Made by a program: the position numbers and the translations under genes
Assembly (NCBI RefSeq): GCF_000725495.1
Contig: NZ_JNZD01000004.1
Span: 744,001-808,000 of the forward strand
Direction: 5' to 3'
Source of the DNA: Streptomyces aureus
GTDB taxonomy: Bacteria > Actinomycetota > Actinomycetes > Streptomycetales > Streptomycetaceae
Length of the DNA: 64,000 bases
Shown here: positions 16,987 to 25,826 of the stretch, piece after piece
Numbering within the stretch: position 1 is the stretch's first letter
Layout of the letters: each line of letters begins with the position of its first letter
The notes under the pieces: generated by a model
Seen by the model: the letters and a program-made list of their open reading frames with translations, nothing else
The model's database searches: none
Told to the model about the DNA's origin: nothing

Positions 16987-18483
16987 GTGCACCGCAGACT
17001 CATCGCCCCGGGCGCTCTGGCCGCCTCCCTGCTGCTGGCGATCCCGGCATCGGCGGCGAGCTACACCCCGGGAGCACCGGGCATCGGCGACCCCTACTAC
17101 CCGGCCTACGGCAACGGCGGCTACGACGTCTCGCACTACGACCTGCGGCTCACCTACCAGCCGCGGACGGACCAACTGGACGGCACGGCGACGATCCTGG
17201 CGACCGCCACACAGGACCTGTCCCGGTTCGATCTGGACTTTCTGCTGGACGTGAGCGAGGTCCGGGTCAACGGCGCGAAGGCGTCGTTCGCCACCTCGGG
17301 CCAGCACGAGCTGGAGATCACTCCGGCCAAGCCGCTCGCCAAGGGCACGCAGGCCACCGTCGTCGTGCGCTACAGCGGAGTGCCGTCGACGAAGAGCGCG
17401 TACGGCTTCTCGACCTGGCACCGCACCCCGGACGGGGCGGTCGCGGCGGACGAGCCCGAGTCGGCGTGGTGGTGGTACCCGAGCAACGACCACCCGCTCG
17501 ACAAGGCGACCTACGACGTGTCGGTGGCCGTCCCCGACGGCACCCAGGCCATCTCCAACGGCACTCTCCAGTCGACGAGTTCACGGCTCGGATGGACCCG
17601 CTGGAACTGGCGGTCCAACAAGCCGCAGGCCACGTATCTGACGACGCTCGCCGTGGGGAAGTTCGACATCACCACCGGAACGTCCGACGGCGGCGTCCCG
17701 GTCGTCAACGCCTACAGCAAGGACCTCGGCGACAACGACGGGGCCGCGCGCGCGAGCGTGGAGCGCACGGGGGAGCTGGTCGACTGGCTGAGCGGCTACT
17801 TCGGGCCGTATCCCTTCAGCTCCGCCGGCGGCTACGTCCCCAACACCACCACCGGATACGCGCTGGAGACCCAGACCCGGATCTACTACAGCCCGCGGCA
17901 GTTCGCGAACGGCTCCAACACCTCCGTGGTCGTGCACGAGCTGGCGCACCAGTGGTTCGGCGACGACGTGTCGCTCAAGGGCTGGAAGGACATCTGGATC
18001 AACGAGGGCTTCGCGCGCTACGCGCAGTGGCTCTGGTCGGAGCACGAGGGCGAGGGCACGACGCGGGAGCTCGCGGACTACGTGTACGCCTCGCATCCGG
18101 CGGACGACGCGTTCTGGACGGTCGCGCCGGGCGACCCGGGTCCGGACAACCAGTTCGACATCGCGGTGTACGACCGGGGAGCGCTGGCGGTGCAGGCGCT
18201 GCGCGACAAGGTCGGGGACGACGCCTTCTTCGCCATCCTGAAGGGGTGGCCGAAGGAGCACGCGTACGGCAACGCGTCGGTCGACGACTTCCGGACGTAC
18301 GCCGAGCGGGTGTCCGGCACCTCGCTCTCGGCGCTCTTCGACACCTGGCTGTTCCAGCCGACGAAGCCGGCCGCCACCGCCGCCGAGGCCGCGGGACTCG
18401 CCCCCGCCGCCACGAAGGCGGCCGTCGCCCGCCCGAAGTCGTGGAAGAGGATCGCCGCGACGAACGCGGTCCACTCGGGCTGA
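16987..18483 (+). CDS. Secreted M1-family zinc metallopeptidase
   Basis: 498-residue exported aminopeptidase-type enzyme. The signal peptide runs to about residue 24 (LIAPGALAASLLLAIPASA). The zinc site is complete: HELAH and the third ligand glutamate 18 residues later in WINEGFARY. The GAMEN-like exopeptidase loop is replaced by GYALETQTR, as in short Streptomyces M1 proteins. The long C-terminal helical domain of full-size PepN is missing, so substrate gating probably differs. The GTG at 16987 is chosen because GGAG lies 6 bases upstream. A TTG at 16975 would overlap that ribosome site. Followed by a GC-rich terminator. Confidence 0.9.
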   Translation: MHRRLIAPGALAASLLLAIPASAASYTPGAPGIGDPYYPAYGNGGYDVSHYDLRLTYQPRTDQLDGTATILATATQDLSRFDLDFLLDVSEVRVNGAKASFATSGQHELEITPAKPLAKGTQATVVVRYSGVPSTKSAYGFSTWHRTPDGAVAADEPESAWWWYPSNDHPLDKATYDVSVAVPDGTQAISNGTLQSTSSRLGWTRWNWRSNKPQATYLTTLAVGKFDITTGTSDGGVPVVNAYSKDLGDNDGAARASVERTGELVDWLSGYFGPYPFSSAGGYVPNTTTGYALETQTRIYYSPRQFANGSNTSVVVHELAHQWFGDDVSLKGWKDIWINEGFARYAQWLWSEHEGEGTTRELADYVYASHPADDAFWTVAPGDPGPDNQFDIAVYDRGALAVQALRDKVGDDAFFAILKGWPKEHAYGNASVDDFRTYAERVSGTSLSALFDTWLFQPTKPAATAAEAAGLAPAATKAAVARPKSWKRIAATNAVHSG

Positions 18484-18492
18484 GCGGACACG

Positions 18493-18524
18493 GGGCCGCC
18501 CGTCCCGGCCGGGGCGGGCGGCCC
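18493..18524. terminator. GC-rich hairpin after M1 peptidase
   Basis: GGGCCGCCCGTCCC (18493-18506) pairs with GGGGCGGGCGGCCC (18511-18524) with one G-U pair and a GGCC loop, between convergent genes. Confidence 0.7.
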
Positions 18525-18542
18525 TGTCGGTGAACCGGCCGA

Positions 18543-19466
18543 TCAGCGGACGGCGGCCTCCGTCCGCGGCTCGCCGGCCCGGGCGAGGAGGTCCGCGCGG
18601 CCGATGGCGTCGGCCCGCGTCGCGGGGACGGTGCAGGCGTGGGCACCGGCCACCGCGCCGTACAGGGCGGAGCGCCCGGGCGTCTCGCCGGTCAGCCGGC
18701 CGTAGAGGAAGCCCGCGGCGAAGGAGTCCCCGGCGCCGTTCGAGTCGACCACCGGGGTGGGGGGCTCCACCACGGGGACATGGGTGACCTCGCCGTCGGA
18801 CAGCAGGTAGGCGCCCTCGGCCCCGGCGGTGGCGACGACCACCTCGGCCCGGCCCCGTTCCACGATCCGCCGCATGGTGCGCTCGGGGTCGGCGAGGGCC
18901 GTGGCGGAGACGAACACGATGTCGGCGGTGTACGCGAACGGCTCGTGGTAGGGGTTCTCGCCGTCCCAGTCGTGCAGGTCGGTCGAGATGGTCACCCCGG
19001 CCTCCCGCAGGACGGGCAGCGCGAAGGCGCACGGGTAGGTGATGGACACATGGGCGTGCCGGCTCGCCGCGGCCAGGTCCCGCACCAGCTGTTCGGGCAG
19101 CCGGTCCGTCTCGCGCGCCCGGGTGTCGTCGTACAGGGACAGCCGGCGTCCGTCGGGGCCGACGAGGTTGACCGCGCGCTTGGTGCCCGCGGGCTGGGGC
19201 ACCTCGGTGAGCGGGATGCCCCGGTCGCGGTGCAGGGCCCGCACGAGGTCGCCCTCGGGGTCGTCGCCGAGCAGGTCGAGGTGGTGGGTGCGCAGACCGA
19301 GGGCGTGCAGGCCGAGCGCGACGAAGTCGCCGGTCTGGCCGGCGCGGGTCTCGATGCCCGGGCGGATCATGTAGCTGTCGGCGTAGGGCAGCGGCAGTTC
19401 GGGGACGTGGACGATGGTGTCCACTCCCGCACCGCCCAGAACGAGGACATCGATGTCGCGGCTCAT
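18543..19466 (-). CDS. PfkB/ribokinase-family carbohydrate kinase
   Basis: Phosphorylates a sugar or nucleoside with ATP. The exact substrate cannot be read from sequence. The 307-residue protein begins with the PfkB strand VLVLGGAGVDTIV. It has the first signature region around AGQTGDFVALGLHALGL and the second, catalytic signature VVDSNGAGDSFAAGFLYG, whose aspartate is the base and whose GAGD forms the anion hole. The ATG at 19466 has GAGGGAG close upstream. The 11 codons before it are rejected as leader. Single gene, convergent with the M1 peptidase. Confidence 0.88.
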   Translation of the reverse strand: MSRDIDVLVLGGAGVDTIVHVPELPLPYADSYMIRPGIETRAGQTGDFVALGLHALGLRTHHLDLLGDDPEGDLVRALHRDRGIPLTEVPQPAGTKRAVNLVGPDGRRLSLYDDTRARETDRLPEQLVRDLAAASRHAHVSITYPCAFALPVLREAGVTISTDLHDWDGENPYHEPFAYTADIVFVSATALADPERTMRRIVERGRAEVVVATAGAEGAYLLSDGEVTHVPVVEPPTPVVDSNGAGDSFAAGFLYGRLTGETPGRSALYGAVAGAHACTVPATRADAIGRADLLARAGEPRTEAAVR

Positions 19467-19583
19467 GGCTCTCCCTCTCGGACGCGGGCAGCGAGTCAAC
19501 CAGGCCCCCGACGATCACGGCAAGGGGTTGCAGAAACTTGCGCAAAAACAGTCGGCCCTCGTCCCGGAACCTCCTCGCGCCGG

Positions 19584-20063
19584 TCAGTCGCCGTGGTCGT
19601 ACACGGTCACCGACAGGCCGCGGCGCACGAGCCGCTCGGTGACCAGGGGTTCCACCCGCGACCAGCTGCCGCCGGCCAGACCGCAGCCGATGCGTGGCAT
19701 GTGCACGGAGGCGCCGAGCTCGACGGCCCTGTCCGCCAGCAGGGCGAGTGCGGCGTCGATGGCCTCGTAGCGGACGGGCACGCCCTTGCTGCCGGTGCGT
19801 ATCCCCCGCTGGCCCACCAGGTTCGCCACCCACACGTACGGCTCGACCTGGACGAACTGGGCCGCGCCCAGGCCGAAGTCGTTGCCCGCGCGGCCGCGGT
19901 GCCAGGCGCGGTACGCGGCCTCCGGCTCCGGCCAGCGGCGGGAGAGGGCCAGCACGAAGCCCTTGCCCCAGCCCCCGATGTCATTGCACACGTGGGCGAT
20001 CACCTTGACCCCCTTGACCGAGGGAGTCGTGGCGTCACCGCGTACGTAGCTGATCTCCGGCAT
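19584..20063 (-). CDS. Macro-domain (ADP-ribose-binding) protein
   Basis: 159-residue stand-alone macro domain expected to bind ADP-ribose or hydrolyse ADP-ribose 1''-phosphate or ADP-ribosyl esters. Visible motifs are YVRGDAT, the loop HVCNDIGGWGKGFVLALS, and the phosphate-loop MPRIGCGLAGGSW. The whole protein is this one domain, resembling the YmdB/POA1 type. No ADP-ribosyltransferase gene or antitoxin-like partner adjoins it, so a DarG-type system is unlikely. Divergent from the MerR gene with 155 bp between. Confidence 0.9.
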   Translation of the reverse strand: MPEISYVRGDATTPSVKGVKVIAHVCNDIGGWGKGFVLALSRRWPEPEAAYRAWHRGRAGNDFGLGAAQFVQVEPYVWVANLVGQRGIRTGSKGVPVRYEAIDAALALLADRAVELGASVHMPRIGCGLAGGSWSRVEPLVTERLVRRGLSVTVYDHGD

Positions 20064-20126
20064 GCCCCCCACCGTAGGGGCCGCCACTGACAACGGCGCC
20101 GGCCCTGGCACCGTCGCACCGGTGCT

Positions 20127-20156
20127 TTCACAACACTGGTGAGACAGCAATACTGT
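20127..20156 (+). promoter_or_regulatory. Possible MerR-type promoter
   Basis: TTCACA (20127-20132) and TACTGT (20151-20156) are separated by 18 bases. MerR proteins typically act on over-long spacers. An interrupted dyad, CAACA and TGTTG, spans 20131-20158, and the palindrome GCACCGGTGC lies just upstream at 20116-20125. This is inferred from pattern only. Confidence 0.35.
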
Positions 20157-20218
20157 TGCATTGCGTCGTCTCCCTCTCCCGGGCGCGCGCCGCACGACGC
20201 GAGAGGCGAGGACCTGCG

Positions 20219-20917
20219 ATGACGACGGACACCGAGGAGCCGACGCTCACGGTCGACGAACTGGCCGCGCGGGCGGGCGTCACGGTCCGCACCGTCCGCT
20301 TCTACAGCGCCCGGGGCCTGTTGCCGCCGCCGGTGATCGGCCCCCGCCGGGTGGGCCGCTACAGCCAGGAGCATCTGGCCCGGCTCGCGCTCATCGAGGA
20401 GTTGCAGCACCAGGGCATGACGCTGGCCGCGATCGAGCGGCACCTGATGCAGCTGCCGCCCGGTCTGAGCGCCCGCGATCTCGCCGTCCACCGTGCGGTG
20501 GTGGCCTCCTGGGCGCCCGACGCGCCGGAGGAGGTGAGCCGGGAGGAACTGGCGCGGCGCGCCGGGCGGCCCCTCACGGACGCGGACGTGGAACGGCTCG
20601 CCGCGATGAGCGTCATCGAGGGCACGGGGGACCCCGTGCGGCTCGATCCGGGGCTGCTGCGGCTCGGCATGGAGCTCCTGGACGTCCCGATCGCGGACGA
20701 GGCGCTCCTCGCCGCGCGCGAGGTCCTGCTGGAGCACGCGCGCGCGGCGGCCCGCGAACTGTCCCGGCTGCTGCGCGACGCCGTGGGCGAGCAGGAGTCC
20801 GTGGCGGCCGTGAAGTCGCTGTCGGCGCACATGCACCCGCTGGTGGTCCAGGCCCTGCTGACCGCGTTCCAGCGCTCGCTGAAGGACGAACTGCGCGAGT
20901 GGCTCAAGGAGTCCTGA
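20219..20917 (+). CDS. MerR-family transcriptional regulator
   Basis: 232-residue regulator. The N-terminal winged helix is clear (LTVDELAARAGVTVRTVRFYSARGL, then RRVGRYSQEHLARLALIEEL), followed by the coiled-coil region. The C-terminal 130 residues form an uncharacterised effector domain without the cysteines of metal-sensing MerRs. It faces the beta-oxidation operon, whose last gene ends about 230 bp away on the opposite strand, so it is a candidate regulator of fatty-acid genes by proximity only. A possible promoter with an 18-base spacer lies upstream. Start chosen at the ATG with GAGG about 7 bases before it. Confidence 0.88.
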   Translation: MTTDTEEPTLTVDELAARAGVTVRTVRFYSARGLLPPPVIGPRRVGRYSQEHLARLALIEELQHQGMTLAAIERHLMQLPPGLSARDLAVHRAVVASWAPDAPEEVSREELARRAGRPLTDADVERLAAMSVIEGTGDPVRLDPGLLRLGMELLDVPIADEALLAAREVLLEHARAAARELSRLLRDAVGEQESVAAVKSLSAHMHPLVVQALLTAFQRSLKDELREWLKES

Positions 20918-20952
20918 CACCGGGACGCCCCGGCTGAAGGGGCGCCCCGGTG
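20918..20952 (+). terminator. Hairpin after merR gene
   Basis: CACCGGGACGCCCC (20918-20931) and GGGGCGCCCCGGTG (20939-20952) pair with a single A/C mismatch over a 7-base loop, directly after the stop codon. Confidence 0.65.
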
Positions 20953-21106
20953 CGGGCAAGGACGGGTGCGCGCGGCACGGATGCCGCCGAGCTACGGGTG
21001 CGCGCGGCCCAGGTGCACGCGGCACGAACGCGCGGGCGCACGGGTGAGCGGTGCACGAACGCCGGGGCACGTACACGCGAGGCACGGCTCCGCCGGAGCG
21101 CGGGTG

Positions 21107-21132
21107 CGCCGGGGCACCGATGTGCCCCGGCG
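21107..21132 (-). terminator. Hairpin after the fad operon
   Basis: CGCCGGGGCAC (21107-21117) and GTGCCCCGGCG (21122-21132) form a perfect 11-bp stem with a CGAT loop, 14 bases beyond the fadB stop. The remainder of the gap, 20953-21106, is a GC-rich stretch with reiterated GCACG and GGTGCG words and no gene. Confidence 0.75.
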
Positions 21133-21145
21133 CGGACGGTCCGGG

Positions 21146-23326
21146 TCAGGTCGCGTCGGTGAACCGCTCGCCGGCCTCCGCCTTCGCCACCAGCAGCGCC
21201 GGCGGCAGGAACCGGTCGCCGTAGCGCTCGGCGAGTTCCCGGGCGCGGGCGACGAAGCCGGTGAGGCCGCCGTCGTAGCCGTTGACGTACTGCAGGACAC
21301 CGCCGGTCCAGCCCGGGAAGCCGATGCCGAGGATGGAGCCGATGTTGGCGTCGGCCACCGAGGTCAGGACGCCTTCCTCCAGGAGCCGGACGGTGTCCAG
21401 CGCCTCGGAGAAGAGCATGCGCTCCTTCATGTCCTCGAACGGGATCTCGTGCCCCGGCTTGGTGAAGTGCTCGCGCAGACCGGGCCACAGGAGACCCCGC
21501 TTGCCGTCCTCGCCGTACTCGTAGAAGCCCGCTCCCCCGCTGCGTCCGGGGCGCTCGAACTCGTCGACCATGCGGTCGATGACGGCCTCGGCCGGGTGCG
21601 TCTGCCAGGTGCCGCCCGCCTCCTCGACCGCCTGCTTCGACTCCTTGCGGATCTTGCGCGGCAGGGTGAGGGTCAGCTCGTCCATGAGCGAGAGGACCTT
21701 CGCCGGGTAGCCGGCCTGGGCGGCGGCCTGCTCGACGGAGGCGGGCTCGATGCCCTCGCCGACCATCGCCACGCCCTCGTTGATGAAGTGGCCGATGACC
21801 CGGGAGGTGAAGAAGCCGCGCGAGTCGTTGACGACGATCGGGGTCTTCCTGATCTGGCGGACCAGGTCGAAGGCGCGCGCGAGCGTCTCGTCGTCGGTGC
21901 GCTCGCCCTTGATGATCTCCACCAGCGGCATCTTGTCGACGGGCGAGAAGAAGTGCAGCCCGATGAAGCCCTCCTGCCGCTCGACGCCTTCGGCGAGCGC
22001 GGTGATCGGCAGGGTGGAGGTGTTGGAGCAGAGCAGCGCGTCGGGCTCGACGATGTTCTGGATCTCCTGGAACACCTTGTGCTTGAGGGAGGTGTCCTCG
22101 AACACCGCCTCGATGACCGCGTCGCAGCCCGCGAGGTCGTTCGGGTCGGCGGTGGGCGTGATGCGCGCGAGGAGCGCGTCGGCCTTCTCCTGGGTCGTAC
22201 GGCCCCGGGAGACCGCCTTGGCGCAGAGCTTCTCGGAGTAGGCCTTGCCCTTGGCCGCCGCGTCGGCCGAGACGTCCTTGAGGACGACCTCGATGCCCGC
22301 GAGGGCGCAGGAGTAGGCGATGCCCGCGCCCATCATGCCGGCGCCGAGGACGGCGACCTTGGTGACCGGGCGCGGCTCGATGCCCCGGGGCCGGTTGGCG
22401 CCGGAGTTGACGGCCTGGAGGTCGAAGAAGAACGCCTGGATCATGTTCTTCGAGGTCTGGCCCGCGGCCAGCTCCACGAAGTAGCGGGCCTCGATGACCT
22501 GGGCCGTCTCGAAGTCGACCTGGGAGCCCTCCACGGCCGCCGCGAGGATGTTGCGCGGCGCCGGGTAGGGCGCGCCGTTCGTCTGCTTGCGCAGGCTGGC
22601 CGGGAAGGCGGGCAGGTTGGCCGCGAACTTCGGGTTCGACGGGGTGCCGCCGGGGATGCGGTAGCCGGGCTTGTCCCAGGGCTGCTGCGACTCGGGGTTG
22701 GCGTCGATGAACGCGCGGGCCTTGGCGAGGAGTTCCTCGGGGGTGGCGGCCACGTCGTGGACGAGGCCGTTGTCCCGGGCGCGCGTCGCGTTGTACTGCG
22801 TGCCCTGGAGGAGGACCTTCAGCAGCGCGTCGGCGATGCCGAGCAGGCGCACGGTGCGGACGACCCCGCCGCCGCCGGGCAGCAGGCCGAGGGTGACCTC
22901 GGGGCAGCCGATCTTGGTGCCGGAGGTGTCGAGGGCGACGCGGTGGTGGCAGGCGAGGGCGAGCTCGAAGCCGCCGCCCAGGGCCGCGCCGTTGATCGCG
23001 GCGACGACCGGCTTGCCCAGGGTCTCGATGCGGCGCAGGTTCCGCTTGATCGCGAGGCCGCCGTCGAAGAGGTCCTGGGCGGTCTCGGGGGTGACGCGGA
23101 TGAGGTCGCGCAGGTCGCCGCCCGCGAAGAAGGTCTTCTTGGCGGAGGTGAGGATGACGCCCCGGATCGAGTCCTTCTCGGCCTCGAGCCGGTCGGTGAC
23201 CGCGGCGAGGGAGGCGCGGAACGCCGCGTTCATGGTGTTGGCGGACTGGTTGGGGTCGTCGAGGACGAGGGTGACGACGCCGGTCTCGTCCTGTTCCCAG
23301 CGGATGGTGGTGGGCTCAGTGCTCAT
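21146..23326 (-). CDS. fadB: FadB-like fusion: enoyl-CoA hydratase + 3-hydroxyacyl-CoA dehydrogenase
   Basis: Catalyses the hydration and NAD-dependent oxidation steps of beta-oxidation. 726 residues. The N-terminal crotonase domain is catalytically complete (NGAALGGGFELALAC and CPEVTLGLLPGGGG contain both glutamates), in contrast to the crotonase at 5.1 kb. A linker of about 100 residues follows. The dehydrogenase domain then starts at VAVLGAGMMGAGIAY, with the catalytic HFFSPVDKMPLVEII region (histidine) and the C-terminal 3HCDH domains. The ATG at 23326 opens directly on the crotonase fold, and 29 further in-frame codons upstream are not family-like. Last gene of a four-gene minus-strand operon, 38 bp after the thiolase. 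Confidence 0.94.
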   Translation of the reverse strand: MSTEPTTIRWEQDETGVVTLVLDDPNQSANTMNAAFRASLAAVTDRLEAEKDSIRGVILTSAKKTFFAGGDLRDLIRVTPETAQDLFDGGLAIKRNLRRIETLGKPVVAAINGAALGGGFELALACHHRVALDTSGTKIGCPEVTLGLLPGGGGVVRTVRLLGIADALLKVLLQGTQYNATRARDNGLVHDVAATPEELLAKARAFIDANPESQQPWDKPGYRIPGGTPSNPKFAANLPAFPASLRKQTNGAPYPAPRNILAAAVEGSQVDFETAQVIEARYFVELAAGQTSKNMIQAFFFDLQAVNSGANRPRGIEPRPVTKVAVLGAGMMGAGIAYSCALAGIEVVLKDVSADAAAKGKAYSEKLCAKAVSRGRTTQEKADALLARITPTADPNDLAGCDAVIEAVFEDTSLKHKVFQEIQNIVEPDALLCSNTSTLPITALAEGVERQEGFIGLHFFSPVDKMPLVEIIKGERTDDETLARAFDLVRQIRKTPIVVNDSRGFFTSRVIGHFINEGVAMVGEGIEPASVEQAAAQAGYPAKVLSLMDELTLTLPRKIRKESKQAVEEAGGTWQTHPAEAVIDRMVDEFERPGRSGGAGFYEYGEDGKRGLLWPGLREHFTKPGHEIPFEDMKERMLFSEALDTVRLLEEGVLTSVADANIGSILGIGFPGWTGGVLQYVNGYDGGLTGFVARARELAERYGDRFLPPALLVAKAEAGERFTDAT

Positions 23327-23364
23327 CAGGGAATGCTCCGTAGATCCTTGATCCGTTGGGAAGG

Positions 23365-24579
23365 TCAGACACGCTCGACGATCGTGGCGATGCCCATGCC
23401 GCCGCCCACGCACAGGGTGGCGAGGCCGTACCGCTTGTCCTGGCGCTCCAGCTCGTCGACGAGGGTGCCGAGGATCATCGCGCCGGTGGCGCCGAGGGGG
23501 TGGCCGAGCGCGATCGCGCCGCCGTTGACGTTGACCTTGTCCAGCGACAGGCCCATGTCCTTCACGAAGCGCAGCACGACGGCCGCGAACGCCTCGTTGA
23601 TCTCGACGAGGTCGATGTCGTCGATGGTCAGGCCGGCCTTGGCGAGCGCCTTGCGGGCGGCGGGCGCGGGACCGGTGAGCATGATGGTCGGCTCGGAGCC
23701 GGAGACGGCGGCGGCGACGATCCGGGCGCGCGGGGTCAGGCCGTAGCGCTCGCCGACCTCCTTGGAGCCGATGGCGACCAGCGAGGCGCCGTCGACGATG
23801 CCGGAGGAGTTGCCCGCGTGGTGGACGTGGTCGATCTTCTCGACCCAGTGGTACTTCTGCAGCGCGACCGCGTCGAAGCCGCCGAGCTCGCCGATGTCCG
23901 CGAACGACGGCTTCAGCTTGGCCAGGGAGTCGGCGGTGGTGCCGGGGCGCAGGAACTCGTCGTGGTCGAGGACCGTCAGACCGCTGCGGTCCTTGACCGG
24001 GACCACGGAACGGTCGAAGCGGCCGTCCTTGACGGCGTTGGCCGCGCGCTCCTGGGACAGGGCCGCGTACTCGTCCACGTCACGGCGCGAGAAGCCCTCG
24101 ATGGTGGCGATCAGGTCGGCGCCGATGCCCTGCGGCACGAAGTTGGTGGCCAGGTTGGTCATCGGGTCGGCGAACCAGGCGCCGCCGTCCGAGGCCATGG
24201 GCACGCGCGACATCGACTCGACGCCACCCGCGAGGACGAGGTCCTCCCAGCCCGAACGGACCTTCATCGCGGCCATGTTGACCGCTTCGAGACCGGAGGC
24301 GCAGAAGCGGTTCTCCTGGACGCCGGCCACCGTGTCGGGCAGACCGGCGGCGATGGCCGCGATCCGGGCGATGTCGGAGCCCTGGTCGCCGACCGGGCCG
24401 ACGACGCCGAGCACGATGTCGTCGACGGCCGCCGGGTCCAGGTCGGGGAAGCGCCGCTGCACCTCGTGGATGAGCCCGACGACCAGGTCGATGGGCTTCG
24501 TTCCGTGCAGGGAGCCGTTCTGCTTGCCGCGACCGCGCGGGGTGCGGATCGCGTCGTACACATACGCTTCGGTGCTCAC
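23365..24579 (-). CDS. fadA: Acetyl-CoA C-acyltransferase (thiolase)
   Basis: Thiolytic cleavage of 3-oxoacyl-CoA to acetyl-CoA and a shortened acyl-CoA, the last beta-oxidation step. 404 residues. The acylated cysteine is in [13 protein letters not shown], the active-site histidine in [16 protein letters not shown] and the second cysteine in [12 protein letters not shown] start at 24579 with AAAGG upstream. Located 22 bp after the acyl-CoA dehydrogenase gene and 38 bp before fadB, so the two form the usual FadA/FadB partner pair. A biosynthetic acetoacetyl-CoA thiolase is less likely given the neighbours. Confidence 0.93.
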   Translation of the reverse strand: MSTEAYVYDAIRTPRGRGKQNGSLHGTKPIDLVVGLIHEVQRRFPDLDPAAVDDIVLGVVGPVGDQGSDIARIAAIAAGLPDTVAGVQENRFCASGLEAVNMAAMKVRSGWEDLVLAGGVESMSRVPMASDGGAWFADPMTNLATNFVPQGIGADLIATIEGFSRRDVDEYAALSQERAANAVKDGRFDRSVVPVKDRSGLTVLDHDEFLRPGTTADSLAKLKPSFADIGELGGFDAVALQKYHWVEKIDHVHHAGNSSGIVDGASLVAIGSKEVGERYGLTPRARIVAAAVSGSEPTIMLTGPAPAARKALAKAGLTIDDIDLVEINEAFAAVVLRFVKDMGLSLDKVNVNGGAIALGHPLGATGAMILGTLVDELERQDKRYGLATLCVGGGMGIATIVERV

Positions 24580-24601
24580 TGGTAAGCCTTTCGAGGAGGG
24601 T

Positions 24602-25744
24602 TTAGCCGAGCAGGGAGCGGCCGATGATCTCTTTCATGATCTCGGTCGTCCCGCCGTAGATGGTCTGGATGCGTCCGTCGGTGAACGCCCGCGCGACCCG
24701 GTACTCCGTCATGTAGCCGTAGCCTCCGTGGAGTTGGAGGCAGCGGTCGGCGACCCGCTTCTGGAGCTCGGTCGCCCACCACTTGGCCATCGAGGCGTGC
24801 ACGGCGTCGAGTTCGCCGTCCGAGTGGTCGACGATGCAGCGGTCGAGGAAGGTGCGGGTGACGGCGCACTCGGTGGCCATCTCGGCTATCTCGAAGCGGA
24901 TGTGCTGGAGCTTGGCCAGCGGCCGTCCGAACGCCTCGCGCTCCTTCACGTACTGCGTGGTGATCTCCAGCAGGTACTCCGCCCCGGCGATCGCGGCGAC
25001 GGCGATGCCCATGCGCTCCTGGGCGAGGTTGGTCATCAGATGGACGAACGCGCCGTCCAGGTCGCCGAGCAGGTTCTCCTTGGGGACGCGGACGTCGTTG
25101 AAGAACAACTCGGCGGTGTCCTGCGACTTCTGGCCGATCTTGTCGAGGTTGCGGCCGCGCTCGAAGCCCTCCATGCCCCGCTCCACGACGAGCAGCGACA
25201 GCCCGTGCGCGCCGCCCTCGGGCGTGGTCTTGGCGACGACGATCACCAGGTCGGCGAGGATGCCGTTGGAGATGAAGGTCTTCGAGCCGTTGAGCAGGAA
25301 GTGGTCGCCCTTGTCCTCGGCGTGCGTCTTGATGCCCTGGAGGTCGGATCCGGCGCCGGGTTCGGTCATGGCGATCGCCGTGACGATCGAGCCGTCGCAG
25401 AAGCCGGGCAGCCAGCGCCGCTTCTGCTCCTCGGTGGCGAGGTCCGTCAGATACGGGCCGATGATGTCGTTGTGCAGTCCGAGGGCCAGGCCCGCCGCCC
25501 CGGCACGCGTGAACTCCTCGGCGAGTACGGCGCTGTAGCGGAAGTCGGTGTTCCCGCCGCCTCCGTACTCCTCGGGCACGGCGAGGCCGAGCAGGCCCTG
25601 CTTGCCGGCCGCCCGCCAGGCGTCGCGGGAGACGATGCCGTCCCTCTCCCACTGCTCGTAGTGGGGCAGCACCTCCTTGGCGAGGAACGTGCGCACGGTC
25701 TCGCGGAACGCGTCGTGCTCGGCGGTGAAGATCTGCCGCTTCAT
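24602..25744 (-). CDS. Acyl-CoA dehydrogenase
   Basis: FAD enzyme that oxidises acyl-CoA to trans-2-enoyl-CoA, the first beta-oxidation step. 380 residues with the standard three-domain order: helical N-terminus, beta domain with [16 protein letters not shown] (FAD/acyl binding), helical C-terminus with [11 protein letters not shown]. In the usual catalytic-base segment the sequence is IYGGTTEI rather than IYEGT. The base is therefore probably the glutamate in [11 protein letters not shown], as in isovaleryl-CoA and long-chain enzymes. This suggests a branched or long acyl substrate. Start ATG 25744 has AGGAAGG about 10 bases upstream. Second gene of the operon. Confidence 0.92.
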   Translation of the reverse strand: MKRQIFTAEHDAFRETVRTFLAKEVLPHYEQWERDGIVSRDAWRAAGKQGLLGLAVPEEYGGGGNTDFRYSAVLAEEFTRAGAAGLALGLHNDIIGPYLTDLATEEQKRRWLPGFCDGSIVTAIAMTEPGAGSDLQGIKTHAEDKGDHFLLNGSKTFISNGILADLVIVVAKTTPEGGAHGLSLLVVERGMEGFERGRNLDKIGQKSQDTAELFFNDVRVPKENLLGDLDGAFVHLMTNLAQERMGIAVAAIAGAEYLLEITTQYVKEREAFGRPLAKLQHIRFEIAEMATECAVTRTFLDRCIVDHSDGELDAVHASMAKWWATELQKRVADRCLQLHGGYGYMTEYRVARAFTDGRIQTIYGGTTEIMKEIIGRSLLG

Positions 25745-25826
25745 GCGGGGAACGCCTTCCTGGAGGGGGTACGGAGGCCCTCGGCGAGGGCTTGGCACGG
25801 GCTGGGGCGGGTCCGGTCGGGGGACA

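Noticed and set aside
19584..20917. Macro-domain gene considered as antitoxin of an ADP-ribosylation toxin-antitoxin pair
   Set aside because: The divergent neighbour is a MerR regulator, not a DarT-like ADP-ribosyltransferase.
20966..23746. 926-codon plus-strand frame opposite fadB
   Set aside because: Valine/glycine/arginine-rich shadow. All real motifs are on the minus strand.
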